DNA from: Oscillospiraceae bacterium
GTDB lineage: Bacteria; Bacillota; Clostridia; Oscillospirales; Ruminococcaceae
Assembly: GCA_028692035.1 (NCBI GenBank)
Contig: JAQUYD010000004.1
Location: 62,001-126,000 of the forward strand
Direction: 5' to 3'
Length of the DNA stretch: 64,000 bases
Shown here: piece by piece, positions 34,924 through 43,784 of the stretch
How the letters are laid out: every line of letters begins with the position of its first letter
How positions within the stretch are numbered: position 1 is the stretch's first letter
Notes under the pieces: generated by a model
What the model was told of the DNA's origin: nothing
Seen by the model: only the letters and a program-made list of their open reading frames with translations
The model's database searches: none
Translations under genes and position numbers: made by a program

Positions 34924-36144
34924 CTATACCACCTGAAACAGGTAAAATTTCAGATAATTGGTTTCCGGCACATTCCACAGGATCGGATGATCCGGCGACT
35001 GCTGGCGCGCTTCAATTTGCCGCAGGGAAACCCGTGCGTCAAACGCAGCAGCCCGCAGCATTTTGCAGAACAATTCCTCCGTCATAAAATGGGAGCAGGA
35101 GCAGGTGGCCAGATATCCGCCTCGGGGCAGCAGCTTCATAGCCCGCAGGTTGATTTCCTTATACCCGCGCATGGCTGCTTCCACCGTTTGGTGCGATTTT
35201 GTAAACGCAGGGGGATCCAGGATAATATAATCATACGGCTGGCCGGACAGGGACGGCAGCAGGTCGAACACGTTGGCCGTCTCAAAACTCATGTCTGCGC
35301 CCAGCCCGTTTAAATCGGCGTTGTGCTGGGCCATCTTCACCGCGTCCCCGGAAATGTCCACCGCATGGACATGGGCTGCGCCAGCTTTTGCCGCGTTGAG
35401 GGCAAACGAGCCGGTGTGGGTAAAGCAGTCTAGCACCCGTTTGCCGGGAGCCAGCGCCGCCGCCGCCCGGCGGTTATACTTCTGATCTAAGAAAAATCCG
35501 GTTTTTTGGCCGTTTTCAAAATCCACCTGATAGCGGATCCCGTTTTCCACAATCTCGGTCCTGGTACTATCCGGCAAAGGCAAGCCCGCTAGCGGGAAAA
35601 AGCCCTTGTTTTCCTCCATCCCTTCCAGTTTGCGGATGGCCACATCGTTTCGCTCATAAATCCCGCGGATCACCTGCCCGTCCTCTTTCAGCAGCCGGTA
35701 CAGTTCTTCAAACAGCATCGGTTTGAGCCGTTCCATCCCCAACGACAGGGTCTGGGTCACCAAAACATCTCCGAACCGGTCCACTGTAAGCCCCGGGAAA
35801 AGGTCCGCTTCTCCGAAAATCAGGCGGCAGCAGTCTGCGTCGGCGCCCATGACCGTTTTGCGGTATTCCCAGGCGTGGGATAGCCGGCGGCGGAAAAAAT
35901 CCCGGTCAAATCGGTCGTTGGCGTTGGCGGAGATGACCCGGATGCGGATTTTGGAGTGGTGATTGTAAAACCCTACCCCCAGATAGCGATCCTTGGAACT
36001 TACAACCTCCACCAGGCTGCCATCCTCGCAGGGGGCCTGCAACGACACAACCTCCGTGTCGTATACCCAAGGGTGTCCCTCCCGCAGGCGGGCCTCCCCC
36101 TTTTTTGTAATGCTTGCCTTCACAAAATTTCTATCGGCTGCCAT
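34924..36144 (-). CDS. Class I SAM-dependent rRNA methyltransferase, RlmI-like
   Basis: A 406-residue PUA-methyltransferase. The N-terminal part KKGEARLREGHPWVYDTEVV is a PUA-type RNA-binding domain. The linker domain has GLTVDRFGDVLVTQ; the Rossmann domain has VLDCFTHTGSFALNAAKAGAAHVHAVDIS (motif I), and YDYIILDPPAFTKS (motif IV, DPPAF) followed by TCSCSHF, whose Cys is the likely nucleophile of an m5C methyltransferase. E. coli RlmI modifies C1962 of 23S rRNA; the same target is likely. The gene ends close to the right end of the mobile element. Confidence 0.9.
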   Translation of the reverse strand: MAADRNFVKASITKKGEARLREGHPWVYDTEVVSLQAPCEDGSLVEVVSSKDRYLGVGFYNHHSKIRIRVISANANDRFDRDFFRRRLSHAWEYRKTVMGADADCCRLIFGEADLFPGLTVDRFGDVLVTQTLSLGMERLKPMLFEELYRLLKEDGQVIRGIYERNDVAIRKLEGMEENKGFFPLAGLPLPDSTRTEIVENGIRYQVDFENGQKTGFFLDQKYNRRAAAALAPGKRVLDCFTHTGSFALNAAKAGAAHVHAVDISGDAVKMAQHNADLNGLGADMSFETANVFDLLPSLSGQPYDYIILDPPAFTKSHQTVEAAMRGYKEINLRAMKLLPRGGYLATCSCSHFMTEELFCKMLRAAAFDARVSLRQIEARQQSPDHPILWNVPETNYLKFYLFQVV

Positions 36145-36159
36145 GGAACTCTTCCCCTC

Positions 36160-36516
36160 TTATTTTAATTGGCCATTTCCCTCTTTTTTGCGCCACTGCT
36201 CCAGCAACCTTCTGCTGGGGCTTTCCGCTGGGACATGTTTTTCCAGATAGGCACAGGGATAATCGGCGCAAGCCCCGCAGTGGGGCAGATTTTTTTGCCG
36301 CGCACAGGTGCGGATAAAACATCCGCTGCAAAAAACCGGAAGTGTATGATCCGCCGCCCGGCACCCGGTACAGTGGATATCCGGCGGCGAAAGGAGCCTC
36401 TCCGCCGTGGAATAGCGCCGGGCAAGGTCCTTTTTCGCCGCATCGTCATCACTGGCATATGCTTGGTACACTGGACACCGGTCACACCGGAACCCACAAT
36501 AAGCAATCTCCTCCAC
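36160..36516 (-). CDS. DUF3795 zinc-binding domain protein
   Basis: A 118-residue protein with 13 cysteines in metal-binding pairs: IAYCGFRCDRCPVYQA, DIHCTGCRAADHTLPVFCSGCFIRTCARQKNLPHCGACADYPCAYLEKHV. This is the DUF3795 pattern; it probably binds zinc or Fe-S and its function is unknown. The start is a GTG placed after a run of nine G. It lies 15 bases after the rRNA methyltransferase start region and reads away from it on the same strand, so the two may be one operon. Confidence 0.8.
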   Translation of the reverse strand: MEEIAYCGFRCDRCPVYQAYASDDDAAKKDLARRYSTAERLLSPPDIHCTGCRAADHTLPVFCSGCFIRTCARQKNLPHCGACADYPCAYLEKHVPAESPSRRLLEQWRKKEGNGQLK

Positions 36517-36630
36517 CGCCCAGTCCCCCCCCCGCCATTTCTTTTGGCTATCATATCATATTTCCCGCAAAAATAGAAGCACAAAGGCAATCGCCATGCG
36601 GGATGTAGGAATCTGGCACAAAAAAATCAC

Positions 36631-36662
36631 AAAATTAAAAAAATCATAATTTTTTTAATTTT
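36631..36662. repeat. All-A/T 14-bp inverted repeat
   Basis: AAAATTAAAAAAAT and ATTTTTTTAATTTT around CATA. It lies in the divergent space between the DUF3795 gene and the repeat-protein gene, upstream of both, so it is not a terminator of either; it may be a bent-DNA or regulator site. Confidence 0.6.
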
Positions 36663-36778
36663 TAGAAAATTCTTTTGATTTTGTGACTTTTTTGAGACTT
36701 TTCCGTAGTATACTCAGGTCAGTAAATGAGAAAAAGAAAAAATAGATGACAGCATGTCTGATTACAGGAGGAACTTTT

Positions 36779-37828
36779 ATGAGAGAAAACAACCAGAAAA
36801 ATAGCAAAAAAAGAACTGTTGTGCTGGCGATTCTTTTGGCACTGATGCTTTCCGGCGGTGCCGCTACCGTCTCTTTGGCAAAAAACTTTTCCAGACAGGA
36901 TCAAGTGGCTGTAAACCATGTCTCCGGTGCGGATCAGAATATCATTGATGGCGCTATTCCCCAGGGGGCTGCACCAGAAATCCAAAGCACTGCAGGGGAC
37001 ACGGAAACTGTTGTCCTGGAGAATGCTACCAACGTAGCGCCGCAGCAGATCATTACCGCTGCGCCGGTTGTCTCTACCATTTCTGATGACCTGTCCGTTC
37101 CCACTGCCGCTCTTCCGCAGCAGACGCTGGCGTCCGTAGCCAATGGCGAACTTGTAGAACGTGAACCCGTTTCTCATGTCAACCCGGTCGTTCCTTCCGA
37201 TCCGGTTGTTCCCTCTGAGCCAGTCGTTCCCTCTGAGCCGGTTGTTCCCTCTGAGCCAGTCGTTCCCTCTGAGCCGGTTGTTCCCTCTGAGCCAGTCGTT
37301 CCCTCTGAGCCAGTCGTTCCCTCTGAGCCGGTCGTTCCCTCTGAGCCGGTCGTTCCCTCTGAGCCGGTCGTTTCCGAACCTGAGGCTTCCATTTCCAGCA
37401 AAGGTATTCAGTGGATCCAAACCCAGTTGGAAACCGAAGGCACTGTAATTTACAACTATTTTTCCACCAGAAAAGCCAAATCCACCTTGGATTCCACCGG
37501 TAAAAACTTCGCTCCTGAAGTCAATGCCGGCCTGATTAGCGCAGGAATTGTTGGCGAAGAGGACGATTTTGGCTGGAGAATTTACAAATGTGATGGCCAG
37601 ACTGAATCCGGCTATAACATCTTCTGGGCAGATACCGATCTGAACGAAACCGTCAAAGGTGAGCGTTTTGACGCTGTAAAATACAACACCGAGACCGAAG
37701 TTTCCATAGAAGGTGATATGACAGTTAAATCCCAGACCGTAGAAGGCAAAACCTTTAACGCAATGGACGGCGGTTCTTTTGAAGAAAAAGAAGAGGTCGT
37801 TGAACCTGTGGAGGATGTCGAAGCCTAA
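36779..37828 (+). CDS. Secreted protein with VVPS(E/D)P tandem repeats
   Basis: A 349-residue protein starting with a signal peptide or anchor ([20 protein letters not shown]). After a low-complexity region come ten hexapeptide units, VVPSDP once and VVPSEP nine times (residues ~137-196), plus a partial VVSEP. The C-terminal domain (~150 residues: [36 protein letters not shown]) is not recognised. Pro-rich repeats often span the cell wall, so this may present the C-terminal domain at the surface. No LPxTG motif or sortase signal is present. CAGGAGG precedes the ATG at 36779. It has its own strong terminator. Confidence 0.75.
   Translation: MRENNQKNSKKRTVVLAILLALMLSGGAATVSLAKNFSRQDQVAVNHVSGADQNIIDGAIPQGAAPEIQSTAGDTETVVLENATNVAPQQIITAAPVVSTISDDLSVPTAALPQQTLASVANGELVEREPVSHVNPVVPSDPVVPSEPVVPSEPVVPSEPVVPSEPVVPSEPVVPSEPVVPSEPVVPSEPVVPSEPVVSEPEASISSKGIQWIQTQLETEGTVIYNYFSTRKAKSTLDSTGKNFAPEVNAGLISAGIVGEEDDFGWRIYKCDGQTESGYNIFWADTDLNETVKGERFDAVKYNTETEVSIEGDMTVKSQTVEGKTFNAMDGGSFEEKEEVVEPVEDVEA
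37187..37366 (+). repeat. Ten 18-bp tandem repeats inside the secreted-protein gene
   Basis: Units of the form GTCGTTCCCTCTGAGCCG with synonymous changes (GTC/GTT, CCA/CCG), ten in a row, followed by a shortened unit. Near identity at DNA level suggests recent expansion by slippage. Confidence 0.9.
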
Positions 37829-37830
37829 TA

Positions 37831-37890
37831 AAAGAAACAAAAAGAGCGGGAAGCTTTGAAAGCTTCCCGCTCTTTTTGTTTCTTTTTTGC
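37831..37890. terminator. Exceptionally long bidirectional terminator
   Basis: AAAGAAACAAAAAGAGCGGGAAGCT-type arm (37831-37855) pairs perfectly over 25 bp with 37861-37885 around loop TTGAA. It separates the converging repeat-protein gene and the transaminase gene. Confidence 0.95.
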
Positions 37891-37914
37891 ACCTTTCGGC
37901 GCATCTGCCCAACA

Positions 37915-38982
37915 CTATTGATCTAAAATATCCGCCAGCGCGCAGATGAAAGCGGCATTTTGTTTGCTATCTCCAATGGAAACCCGGGACAATTCAAACG
38001 CGCCGATCAAGATTCCCCGTTTAGCGCATTCTACTTTGAGTTTTTGAGGATCCATATGCGCATCAAAATATAAAAAGCTCGTCTGGGAATGATAGACTTG
38101 ACAACCCAATTTCTCCATCTCTTTGATCAGATAATGCCGGCCCTCTTTGACCATCTGGTAGGAACGGGACAAAAAATCCCGGTCGCCCAGCGAGGCAGTC
38201 GCCCCGGCAATCGCTACGGTGCTCGTATTAAACGCGCCGGGGGAACGCATCAAATCGTCAATGATCGCCTCTTTGGCCAGGCCGTAACCAACGCGGATTC
38301 CCGCCATCCCATGGATTTTGGAAAAGGTTTTGAGCACAATGACAGAGTACCCTTCCGAGATCAGCGGCACCGCCGAGCGTACCGCCGGATCGTCCGCATA
38401 TTCGATATAAGCTTCATCGATCATAATCAGAATATGCGCCGGCACTTTTTTCACAAAATCCTCCAATTCGGCCGCGCCTACGGCCATGCCAGTGGGATTG
38501 TTGGGGTTACAGATCACAATGATTTTTGTTTGATCGGTAATGGCTGCATACAGCCCGTCCAGATCAAAACGCATTTCCGCGGTTAGGGGGATCTCCACCG
38601 GAACGGCGCCGTTGACAACCGCCATATCCCGATAGGCCCCAAACGTCGGTGTACAGTATAAAACTTCATCTCCCTCGTCCAGATAAACCGCTCCAATCGC
38701 ATCAATTACCGCGCTGGAGCCGCCGGCGGTGAACACATTGTCCCTGGTCAACCCGTACACCTCGCCAATGCGGTCTTTGAGCGCTACGGCATAAAAGTCC
38801 GGATACAGGTTACTTTTTTCCAGCGCCTCTTTCATGGCAGCCACGGCTTTCGGGGAAATGCCCAACTGATTTTCGTTCCAGCACATGCGGATAATTGGAT
38901 CGCTGGTGGCAGAGCTTTTTCTTTGATTGCGGGGTGTGAAACCCATCTTTTCCATCGAGCGGCAAATCTTTGGGACCGACAT
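37915..38982 (-). CDS. HisC-like aminotransferase (histidinol-phosphate/aromatic type)
   Basis: A 355-residue fold type I PLP transaminase. CNPNNPTGMAVG holds the Asn for cofactor binding, MIDEAYIEYAD the Asp/Tyr pair, and VLKTFSKIHGMAGIRVGYG the Schiff-base Lys (TFSKIHG). It resembles HisC, but a separate hisC lies in the his operon in this window, so this copy may handle an aromatic or related substrate (paralogue). The ATG at 38982 follows CAGGAGG; the frame is open 29 codons upstream. Confidence 0.85.
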   Translation of the reverse strand: MSVPKICRSMEKMGFTPRNQRKSSATSDPIIRMCWNENQLGISPKAVAAMKEALEKSNLYPDFYAVALKDRIGEVYGLTRDNVFTAGGSSAVIDAIGAVYLDEGDEVLYCTPTFGAYRDMAVVNGAVPVEIPLTAEMRFDLDGLYAAITDQTKIIVICNPNNPTGMAVGAAELEDFVKKVPAHILIMIDEAYIEYADDPAVRSAVPLISEGYSVIVLKTFSKIHGMAGIRVGYGLAKEAIIDDLMRSPGAFNTSTVAIAGATASLGDRDFLSRSYQMVKEGRHYLIKEMEKLGCQVYHSQTSFLYFDAHMDPQKLKVECAKRGILIGAFELSRVSIGDSKQNAAFICALADILDQ

Positions 38983-39126
38983 AACCAATTCCTCCTGTTC
39001 TGCGGTAAGCAGTTCGTATAATTGTATACAATGCGGGTGATGCCCTGATTTTACCACGGCTTGGCCCAAATGTCCAGCCCAAAAAAATTTGATAAAAAAA
39101 GGAGGATCTCCATCCCCCTTTTCCGA

Positions 39127-40533
39127 TTATTCCCGCCCCAGCAGCCTGCGGCCCATAAGCACCCCCATAACGGAAGCCATCATCAGGCCCCGGGTCCAAC
39201 CGCTAGAATCCCCCAGGCAGTACAGCTTACGGATGCTGGTATCAAAATTTCGGGCCATTTTGACCCGATTGCTGTAAAATTTCAGTTCCGGCGAATACAA
39301 CAGCGTTTCCACCGAAGCGAAACCTGGCACCACATGATCCACCGCCTGGATAAAGCCGATGATGTTGACCATCGCCCGGTACGGCATAGCGGCGGTGATG
39401 TCCCCAGCTACCGCATCCGGCAGGGTAGGGCGTACATTGGAACGGCCCAGCTCCTTGTCCCAGGTGCGCTTGCCATCTAAAATGTCGCCAAATCGTTGGA
39501 CTAGGATCCGCCCGTCCCCCAGCATGTTGGTCAATTCCCCGATTTTCTGGGCATAGGCGATGGGCTGATTAAACGGCTCGGTGAAATGATGCGAGCACAA
39601 AATCGCCAAATTGGTGTTTCCGGATTTCTGCGATTTATAGGAGTGGCCGTTGACCACCGCCAAATCGTTGTCGTAATTCTCCTGGCTGACAAAGCCGCCG
39701 GGATTCTGGCAAAAGGTCCGCACCTTGTTTTTGAACGGCTGGGGGTAGCCGATAAGCTTTGATTCATACAGGACGTTGTTTACGTCCTCCATAATCTCAT
39801 TGCGCACCTCTACCCGCACGCCGATATCCACCGTTCCTGGCTCATGGGCAATCCCATGCCCGGCGCAGAGCTTTTCCAGCCAGTCGGCGCCCCGCCGGCC
39901 GGTGGCAATAACCGTTTCGTCCGCCAGAACCTCCATGGATTGGGCGGGATCCTCGGCCTTGTGCAGCGCCACACCCCGGCATTCCTCTCCATCCAGCACC
40001 AGGTCCTCGCAATTCCAGCCAAACAGAATCTCCACCCCATTGGCCTGCAAGTATTCTTGGATGGCAAGATAGATCTCCTGAGCCTTTTCTGTTCCCAGAT
40101 GGCGGATCGGGCAGTCCACTAGCTTTAGCCCCGCCTGGATAGCGCGCGACCGGATTTGTTTGACTTTCTCATCCGCGCCGATCCCCTCCACATGCCTGTC
40201 GGCTCCAAATTCTAGGTAAATGCCATCGGTATATTCAATGGTCCGTTGCGCCAATTCCTCTCCGATGAGCTCCGGCAGCTCGCCGCCCACCTCACAGCTT
40301 AAGGACAGTTTTCCGTCTGAAAAAGCGCCCGCACCGGAAAATCCGGTGGTGATATGGCAGTAGGGCTTACAGTTGACGCACCGCCCCGTAAGACTTTTCG
40401 GGCAGCGGCGCTGCTGTACCGGGCTGCCTTTTTCCACCATCACAATCTTTTTGCGGCTTTTCCCCCGCACCAGCTCCAGCGCAGTAAAGATCCCGGCCGG
40501 GCCCGCCCCCACGATTACAACGTCACAGTTCAT
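39127..40533 (-). CDS. Uncharacterised FAD-dependent dehydrogenase (COG2509 type)
   Basis: A 468-residue flavoprotein. CDVVIVGAGPAGIFTALEL is the FAD-binding Rossmann motif. A cysteine cluster CPKSLTGRCVNCKPYC follows within residues ~44-59 and could ligate an Fe-S centre. FSGAGAFSDGKLSL and TVIATGRRGADWLEKL are family motifs; YCLGDSSGWTRGLMMASVMG near the C terminus closes the FAD site. The reaction is unknown for the family. The gene is preceded by a purine riboswitch and terminator, so its function is probably connected with purine supply or purine-derived signals. Confidence 0.85.
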   Translation of the reverse strand: MNCDVVIVGAGPAGIFTALELVRGKSRKKIVMVEKGSPVQQRRCPKSLTGRCVNCKPYCHITTGFSGAGAFSDGKLSLSCEVGGELPELIGEELAQRTIEYTDGIYLEFGADRHVEGIGADEKVKQIRSRAIQAGLKLVDCPIRHLGTEKAQEIYLAIQEYLQANGVEILFGWNCEDLVLDGEECRGVALHKAEDPAQSMEVLADETVIATGRRGADWLEKLCAGHGIAHEPGTVDIGVRVEVRNEIMEDVNNVLYESKLIGYPQPFKNKVRTFCQNPGGFVSQENYDNDLAVVNGHSYKSQKSGNTNLAILCSHHFTEPFNQPIAYAQKIGELTNMLGDGRILVQRFGDILDGKRTWDKELGRSNVRPTLPDAVAGDITAAMPYRAMVNIIGFIQAVDHVVPGFASVETLLYSPELKFYSNRVKMARNFDTSIRKLYCLGDSSGWTRGLMMASVMGVLMGRRLLGRE

Positions 40534-40592
40534 TTTTGGCGCCTCCTCTTTTTGATAGGTCTTTCCCTTCTCTCTGCGATTCTCCTCACAAC

Positions 40593-40637
40593 AAAAAACC
40601 AGCCTTCCGGAACGGTATAGACCTCCCCTTTCGGGGG
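40593..40637 (-). terminator. Riboswitch-controlled terminator upstream of the FAD dehydrogenase
   Basis: On the minus strand, UUCCGG-AAG-GCUGGU (40612-40598) is followed by a U run. It can pair with ACCAGC-UA-CCGGAA of the aptamer (40670-40657), that is, with the 5' half and loop of helix P3. A CCCC-GAAA-GGGG hairpin (40636-40622 region) lies between. Terminator formation and aptamer folding exclude each other. Confidence 0.6.
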
Positions 40638-40709
40638 ATTGCCTATAGTCAACTATTTCCGGTAGCTGGTAGAAACATTCATCCGATTATGAATTTATAT
40701 AGCGCTAAT
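40638..40709 (-). ncRNA. Purine riboswitch aptamer, guanine-type
   Basis: The minus strand has the conserved elements of the purine class: J1/2 UAUAA, P2 closed by AUUCAU/AUGAAU with a GG-containing loop, J2/3 GUUUCUACC (40676-40668, intact), P3 AGCUA/UAGUU with loop CCGGAAA, and J3/1 GACUAU. GG of L2 can pair with CC of L3 as in known aptamers. The specificity nucleotide equivalent to position 74 is C (at 40648), as in guanine or hypoxanthine sensors, not U as in adenine sensors. P1 forms with a bulge. The L3 sequence CCGGAAA differs from the common CCGUAAA. Confidence 0.85.
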
Positions 40710-40716
40710 CCAAGAA

Positions 40717-40748
40717 ATTATACTACCGGAAATAATTTTGTTTGTCAA
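40717..40748 (-). promoter_or_regulatory. Possible promoter of the riboswitch transcript
   Basis: TATAAT (40722-40717) is consensus. TTGACA (40748-40743) lies 20 bases upstream, which is longer than optimal, so the promoter may be weak or use another -35. Confidence 0.5.
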
Positions 40749-40934
40749 GGAGTTCTTATTTTGTATGCCCATTTTGTTCATCAGAGTTCCCCATTCCCTT
40801 TGGCTGCGCCGCCATTTTTTCGACAGAGTGACAAAAATATCGGATTTTTTAAAAAATTGGGCGGTTTTAGCTTGTTTTTCCTGCGAAAAATCTTTACACT
40901 ATTGCCCATACGACGATAGGAGAGAAGTGCTTTT

Positions 40935-43595
40935 ATGAAAAAAGGATTGAAAATTTTTGCGGCAGCTTTCGCAACCGGCGGCCTGCTGCTCATTTTATAT
41001 GCGACAAAGGATCTGTTTCCCTTTGGTGAAAATACTGTTTCCTGGTGTGACATGAATCAACAGGTGGTTCCGCTTCTGTGCGAACTGAAGGACATCTTGT
41101 CTGGAAAAGGCAGCCTGTTCCTCAACCTGCAAAATGCAGGCGGTATGAATTTTTGGGGCGTGTTTTTATTCTTTATTGCCAGTCCTTTTTCCTTTTTGGT
41201 GGCGTTCGTGGAAAAAAGTCAGATGATGCACCTGGCAAATATCTTAGTCCTTTTGAAAATGATGCTCTGCGCCGGGTGCGCATCTCTTTTCTTCGACCGG
41301 GTGTTCCCAAAACTTCGGGCCGCCTTCACCCTCCTGTTGTCGGTCAGCTACGCCTTTTGCGGTTATACCATGCTGTTTTACCAGAATGTAGTCTGGCTGG
41401 ACATGATGTATCTGTTCCCGCTGCTTTTGCTGTCTTTGCGGCGGTTGGAAAAAAGCGGCTCTTTTTTGCCGTTCGCCTTTTGCCTGGCAGCGATGATCAC
41501 CGTCAATTTTTACTTAAGCTATATGCTGGTTCTGTTTCTGATCCTGGCAGTGGGGATTTGGGTGCTGTTTTTCTCCCCGCGGGAAACCCGTGGGCAGCGG
41601 ACTGTTCAGCTAGGCGCCGGCACGGTGGGGGCGGCGGTGCTCTCCGCAGTGGTGTGGCTGCCGGCCCTTTTGCAGTATCTGAATTCCGCCCGGGGCGGCA
41701 ACCTGTTCCAAAGTTTGGGAAGCGGTAGTTTTTTTACTCCCTTCAGCACCATTGGTATGCTGGTTTTATGCACTGCTATGATCGTCCCCGTTTTTATTTT
41801 TCAGTCGTTGCGCTGTATCCGCGGGGAGATGGAAAATCCGCAGGAGCCCTATATCCTGGCCCTTTTTTCGCTGATGCTGATCCCGCTCATCATCGAGCCC
41901 ATCAACAAGATCTGGCACACCGGCAATTATCAGGCTTTTCCCGGCCGCTATGGATATATTTTCGTGCTGCTGGGCCTTTGCCTGGCGGCACAGATTTTGC
42001 AGCGCCCGGTGGAGCCTGCCTGCCGCCGTTCCGCAATCTCTTGGGCGGTACTGCTGTTTTTACTACTGGCAAGCGCCGTCTTCGCCGCTTGCATCTTATG
42101 GCAGATGTATCCCAAAACCCTCTCCACCTATACCCGCACCTTATGGGGCAATGACAATTCCCTGCAGATTTTCCTGATCTTTTTCTTGCTGGCGGCGGCC
42201 TGCTATGGGTTGGGGCTGTTTTTATACCGGCACCGGCTGCTATCCCATCGGCTGTTTGTGATTTGCTTATGCGTTCTTACGGTGACGGAATCCCTTTTCT
42301 ATAGCACCTGCTTTTTCTCCTCCACGGCGGGCCAGCCTTTCCTGAATGTGACCAGCCTGGAAGGGCAGATCCAGGACGACGGTTTTTATCGGGTAAAAAA
42401 CAACCGAAAGAACTACGACATCAACTATACCGGCGCCATCGGCTATAACACCTTAAACCATTATACCTCCCTGACCGGCGAGTACTACCTGCAGGGGATC
42501 CGCAAGCTGGGCTACTCCGGCTACTGGATGGAGGTCAGCTCCGTAGGCGGCACCCTGATCAGCGATGCACTTCTCAATCAAAAATATACCATCTACCGCC
42601 AGGAACCCTTGCGCGCAGACACCGTTTATTCCGACGGGGAGTACTCGATCCGCCAAAACAGCTATTTTCTGCCGCTGGGGATCGTCACCAGCGCCAACCT
42701 TTCGCAGGAGCAGGATCTAAAGCTATCCGCGCGGCCCTATACAGGGGAACATCTGCTGCAAACCCTTTCCGGGGGGCCGTCCATGGTTCAGGAATACCAC
42801 CCTGCCTATACCAACAATGTCTCCCTGACCCGGGACGGCGAATTTTACAACATCACTCGGGAGAAGGGCGGCGACTCGATCATCGTATACCAGCTGCCGG
42901 CGGAAGAGGAGGCGCGCACCTACTATTTCGACTGCGGCGACTCCCTGGAAAACAATCTTAGCGAACCTTATTACAAAGCCTTTTCCATCTATGTGGATGG
43001 AGATCTCGTCTGCAAAGAATACCCCACCCAGAGCCTCAACGGCATTTTGGAATTGACCGTCAGCGCCAATCAGCCGGCGCGGATCACCATAACCGTTCAC
43101 AAGGATGTCTCGGTCCGCTCCTTCGGCGTATTCAGCGTCTCCCATGAGGCGCTGGAAACAAATCTGGCCGCCGTGCGCACCGCCCAGCTACAGGTCGGAA
43201 GGGACACCGTCACCGGTACCGCCACCGCCCAGGAGGATGGCGAGTATCTTTTCCTCTCGCTGCCCTATGACAAAGGGTATACCGCCACCGTCAATGGGCA
43301 AACGATCCCGGTCCTTCGGGTGTTCGACACCTGGATGGCCCTCCCCCTCTCTCAGGGAGAGAACACCGTAGAGCTACGGTATCAGCCGCCGGGGTTCGCC
43401 GCCGGCGCAGTTTTGAGCGCCGCCGGTTTGGTATTTCTCTTGGCGGCAGGATTTTTCCTCTACCGAAAGGGCCTGCGCCTACAGCGGCTGGAAAAGCTGT
43501 CCATTGTTCTTCTCTCTGTGCTCACTGCCGGCGTTTTTGCGGTGATCTATCTGATGCCGGTCGTCGTATACTTGGTTTATCAAATTTTAGGGTAA
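40935..43595 (+). CDS. YfhO-family membrane protein (GT-C glycosyltransferase-like)
   Basis: An 886-residue protein: about 12-14 membrane helices over the first ~460 residues, an extracellular domain of ~350 residues, and one or two C-terminal helices. GENTVSWCDMNQQVVPLL contains the D-M-x-x-Q motif of the first outer loop common to YfhO and GT-C enzymes, and NFYLSYMLVLFL, PGRYGYIFV are family features. B. subtilis YfhO glycosylates teichoic acid. The outer domain reads HYTSLTGEYYLQGIRKLGYSGYW and ends in a beta-sandwich. GGAGAG lies before the ATG at 40935. Confidence 0.88.
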   Translation: MKKGLKIFAAAFATGGLLLILYATKDLFPFGENTVSWCDMNQQVVPLLCELKDILSGKGSLFLNLQNAGGMNFWGVFLFFIASPFSFLVAFVEKSQMMHLANILVLLKMMLCAGCASLFFDRVFPKLRAAFTLLLSVSYAFCGYTMLFYQNVVWLDMMYLFPLLLLSLRRLEKSGSFLPFAFCLAAMITVNFYLSYMLVLFLILAVGIWVLFFSPRETRGQRTVQLGAGTVGAAVLSAVVWLPALLQYLNSARGGNLFQSLGSGSFFTPFSTIGMLVLCTAMIVPVFIFQSLRCIRGEMENPQEPYILALFSLMLIPLIIEPINKIWHTGNYQAFPGRYGYIFVLLGLCLAAQILQRPVEPACRRSAISWAVLLFLLLASAVFAACILWQMYPKTLSTYTRTLWGNDNSLQIFLIFFLLAAACYGLGLFLYRHRLLSHRLFVICLCVLTVTESLFYSTCFFSSTAGQPFLNVTSLEGQIQDDGFYRVKNNRKNYDINYTGAIGYNTLNHYTSLTGEYYLQGIRKLGYSGYWMEVSSVGGTLISDALLNQKYTIYRQEPLRADTVYSDGEYSIRQNSYFLPLGIVTSANLSQEQDLKLSARPYTGEHLLQTLSGGPSMVQEYHPAYTNNVSLTRDGEFYNITREKGGDSIIVYQLPAEEEARTYYFDCGDSLENNLSEPYYKAFSIYVDGDLVCKEYPTQSLNGILELTVSANQPARITITVHKDVSVRSFGVFSVSHEALETNLAAVRTAQLQVGRDTVTGTATAQEDGEYLFLSLPYDKGYTATVNGQTIPVLRVFDTWMALPLSQGENTVELRYQPPGFAAGAVLSAAGLVFLLAAGFFLYRKGLRLQRLEKLSIVLLSVLTAGVFAVIYLMPVVVYLVYQILG

Positions 43596-43637
43596 AACAA
43601 AAGCCCCGGATTTTAGATGGGTGCCCGTAAAACAACA

Positions 43638-43673
43638 AAACTCCTGCTTGTATTACGCAAGCGGGAGTTTTTG
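43638..43673 (+). terminator. Intrinsic terminator after the YfhO gene
   Basis: AAACTCCTGCTTG pairs with CAAGCGGGAGTTT (one G-U) and is followed by T. A second inverted repeat (GCACTACATGG ... CCATGTA ... AGTGC) follows at about 43682-43713. Confidence 0.75.
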
Positions 43674-43784
43674 TTCAATACGCACTACATGGTGAAGCCA
43701 TGTATAGAAGTGCGCCATTGATTTTCAGAATCACCCCATAATTTCCCAACAGGCGCCTCGACAAACCGGAATTTACCTGCTTAA

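Noticed and set aside
37187-37381. Regular 18-bp repeats as a possible CRISPR array
   Set aside because: Units are directly adjacent without spacers and stay in frame as codons.
36719-37915. 398-codon minus-strand frame with repeated RLRGND-type units
   Set aside because: It is the antisense of the VVPSEP repeat gene; the repeat keeps all frames open. The plus-strand frame has a signal peptide, a ribosome binding site and a terminator.
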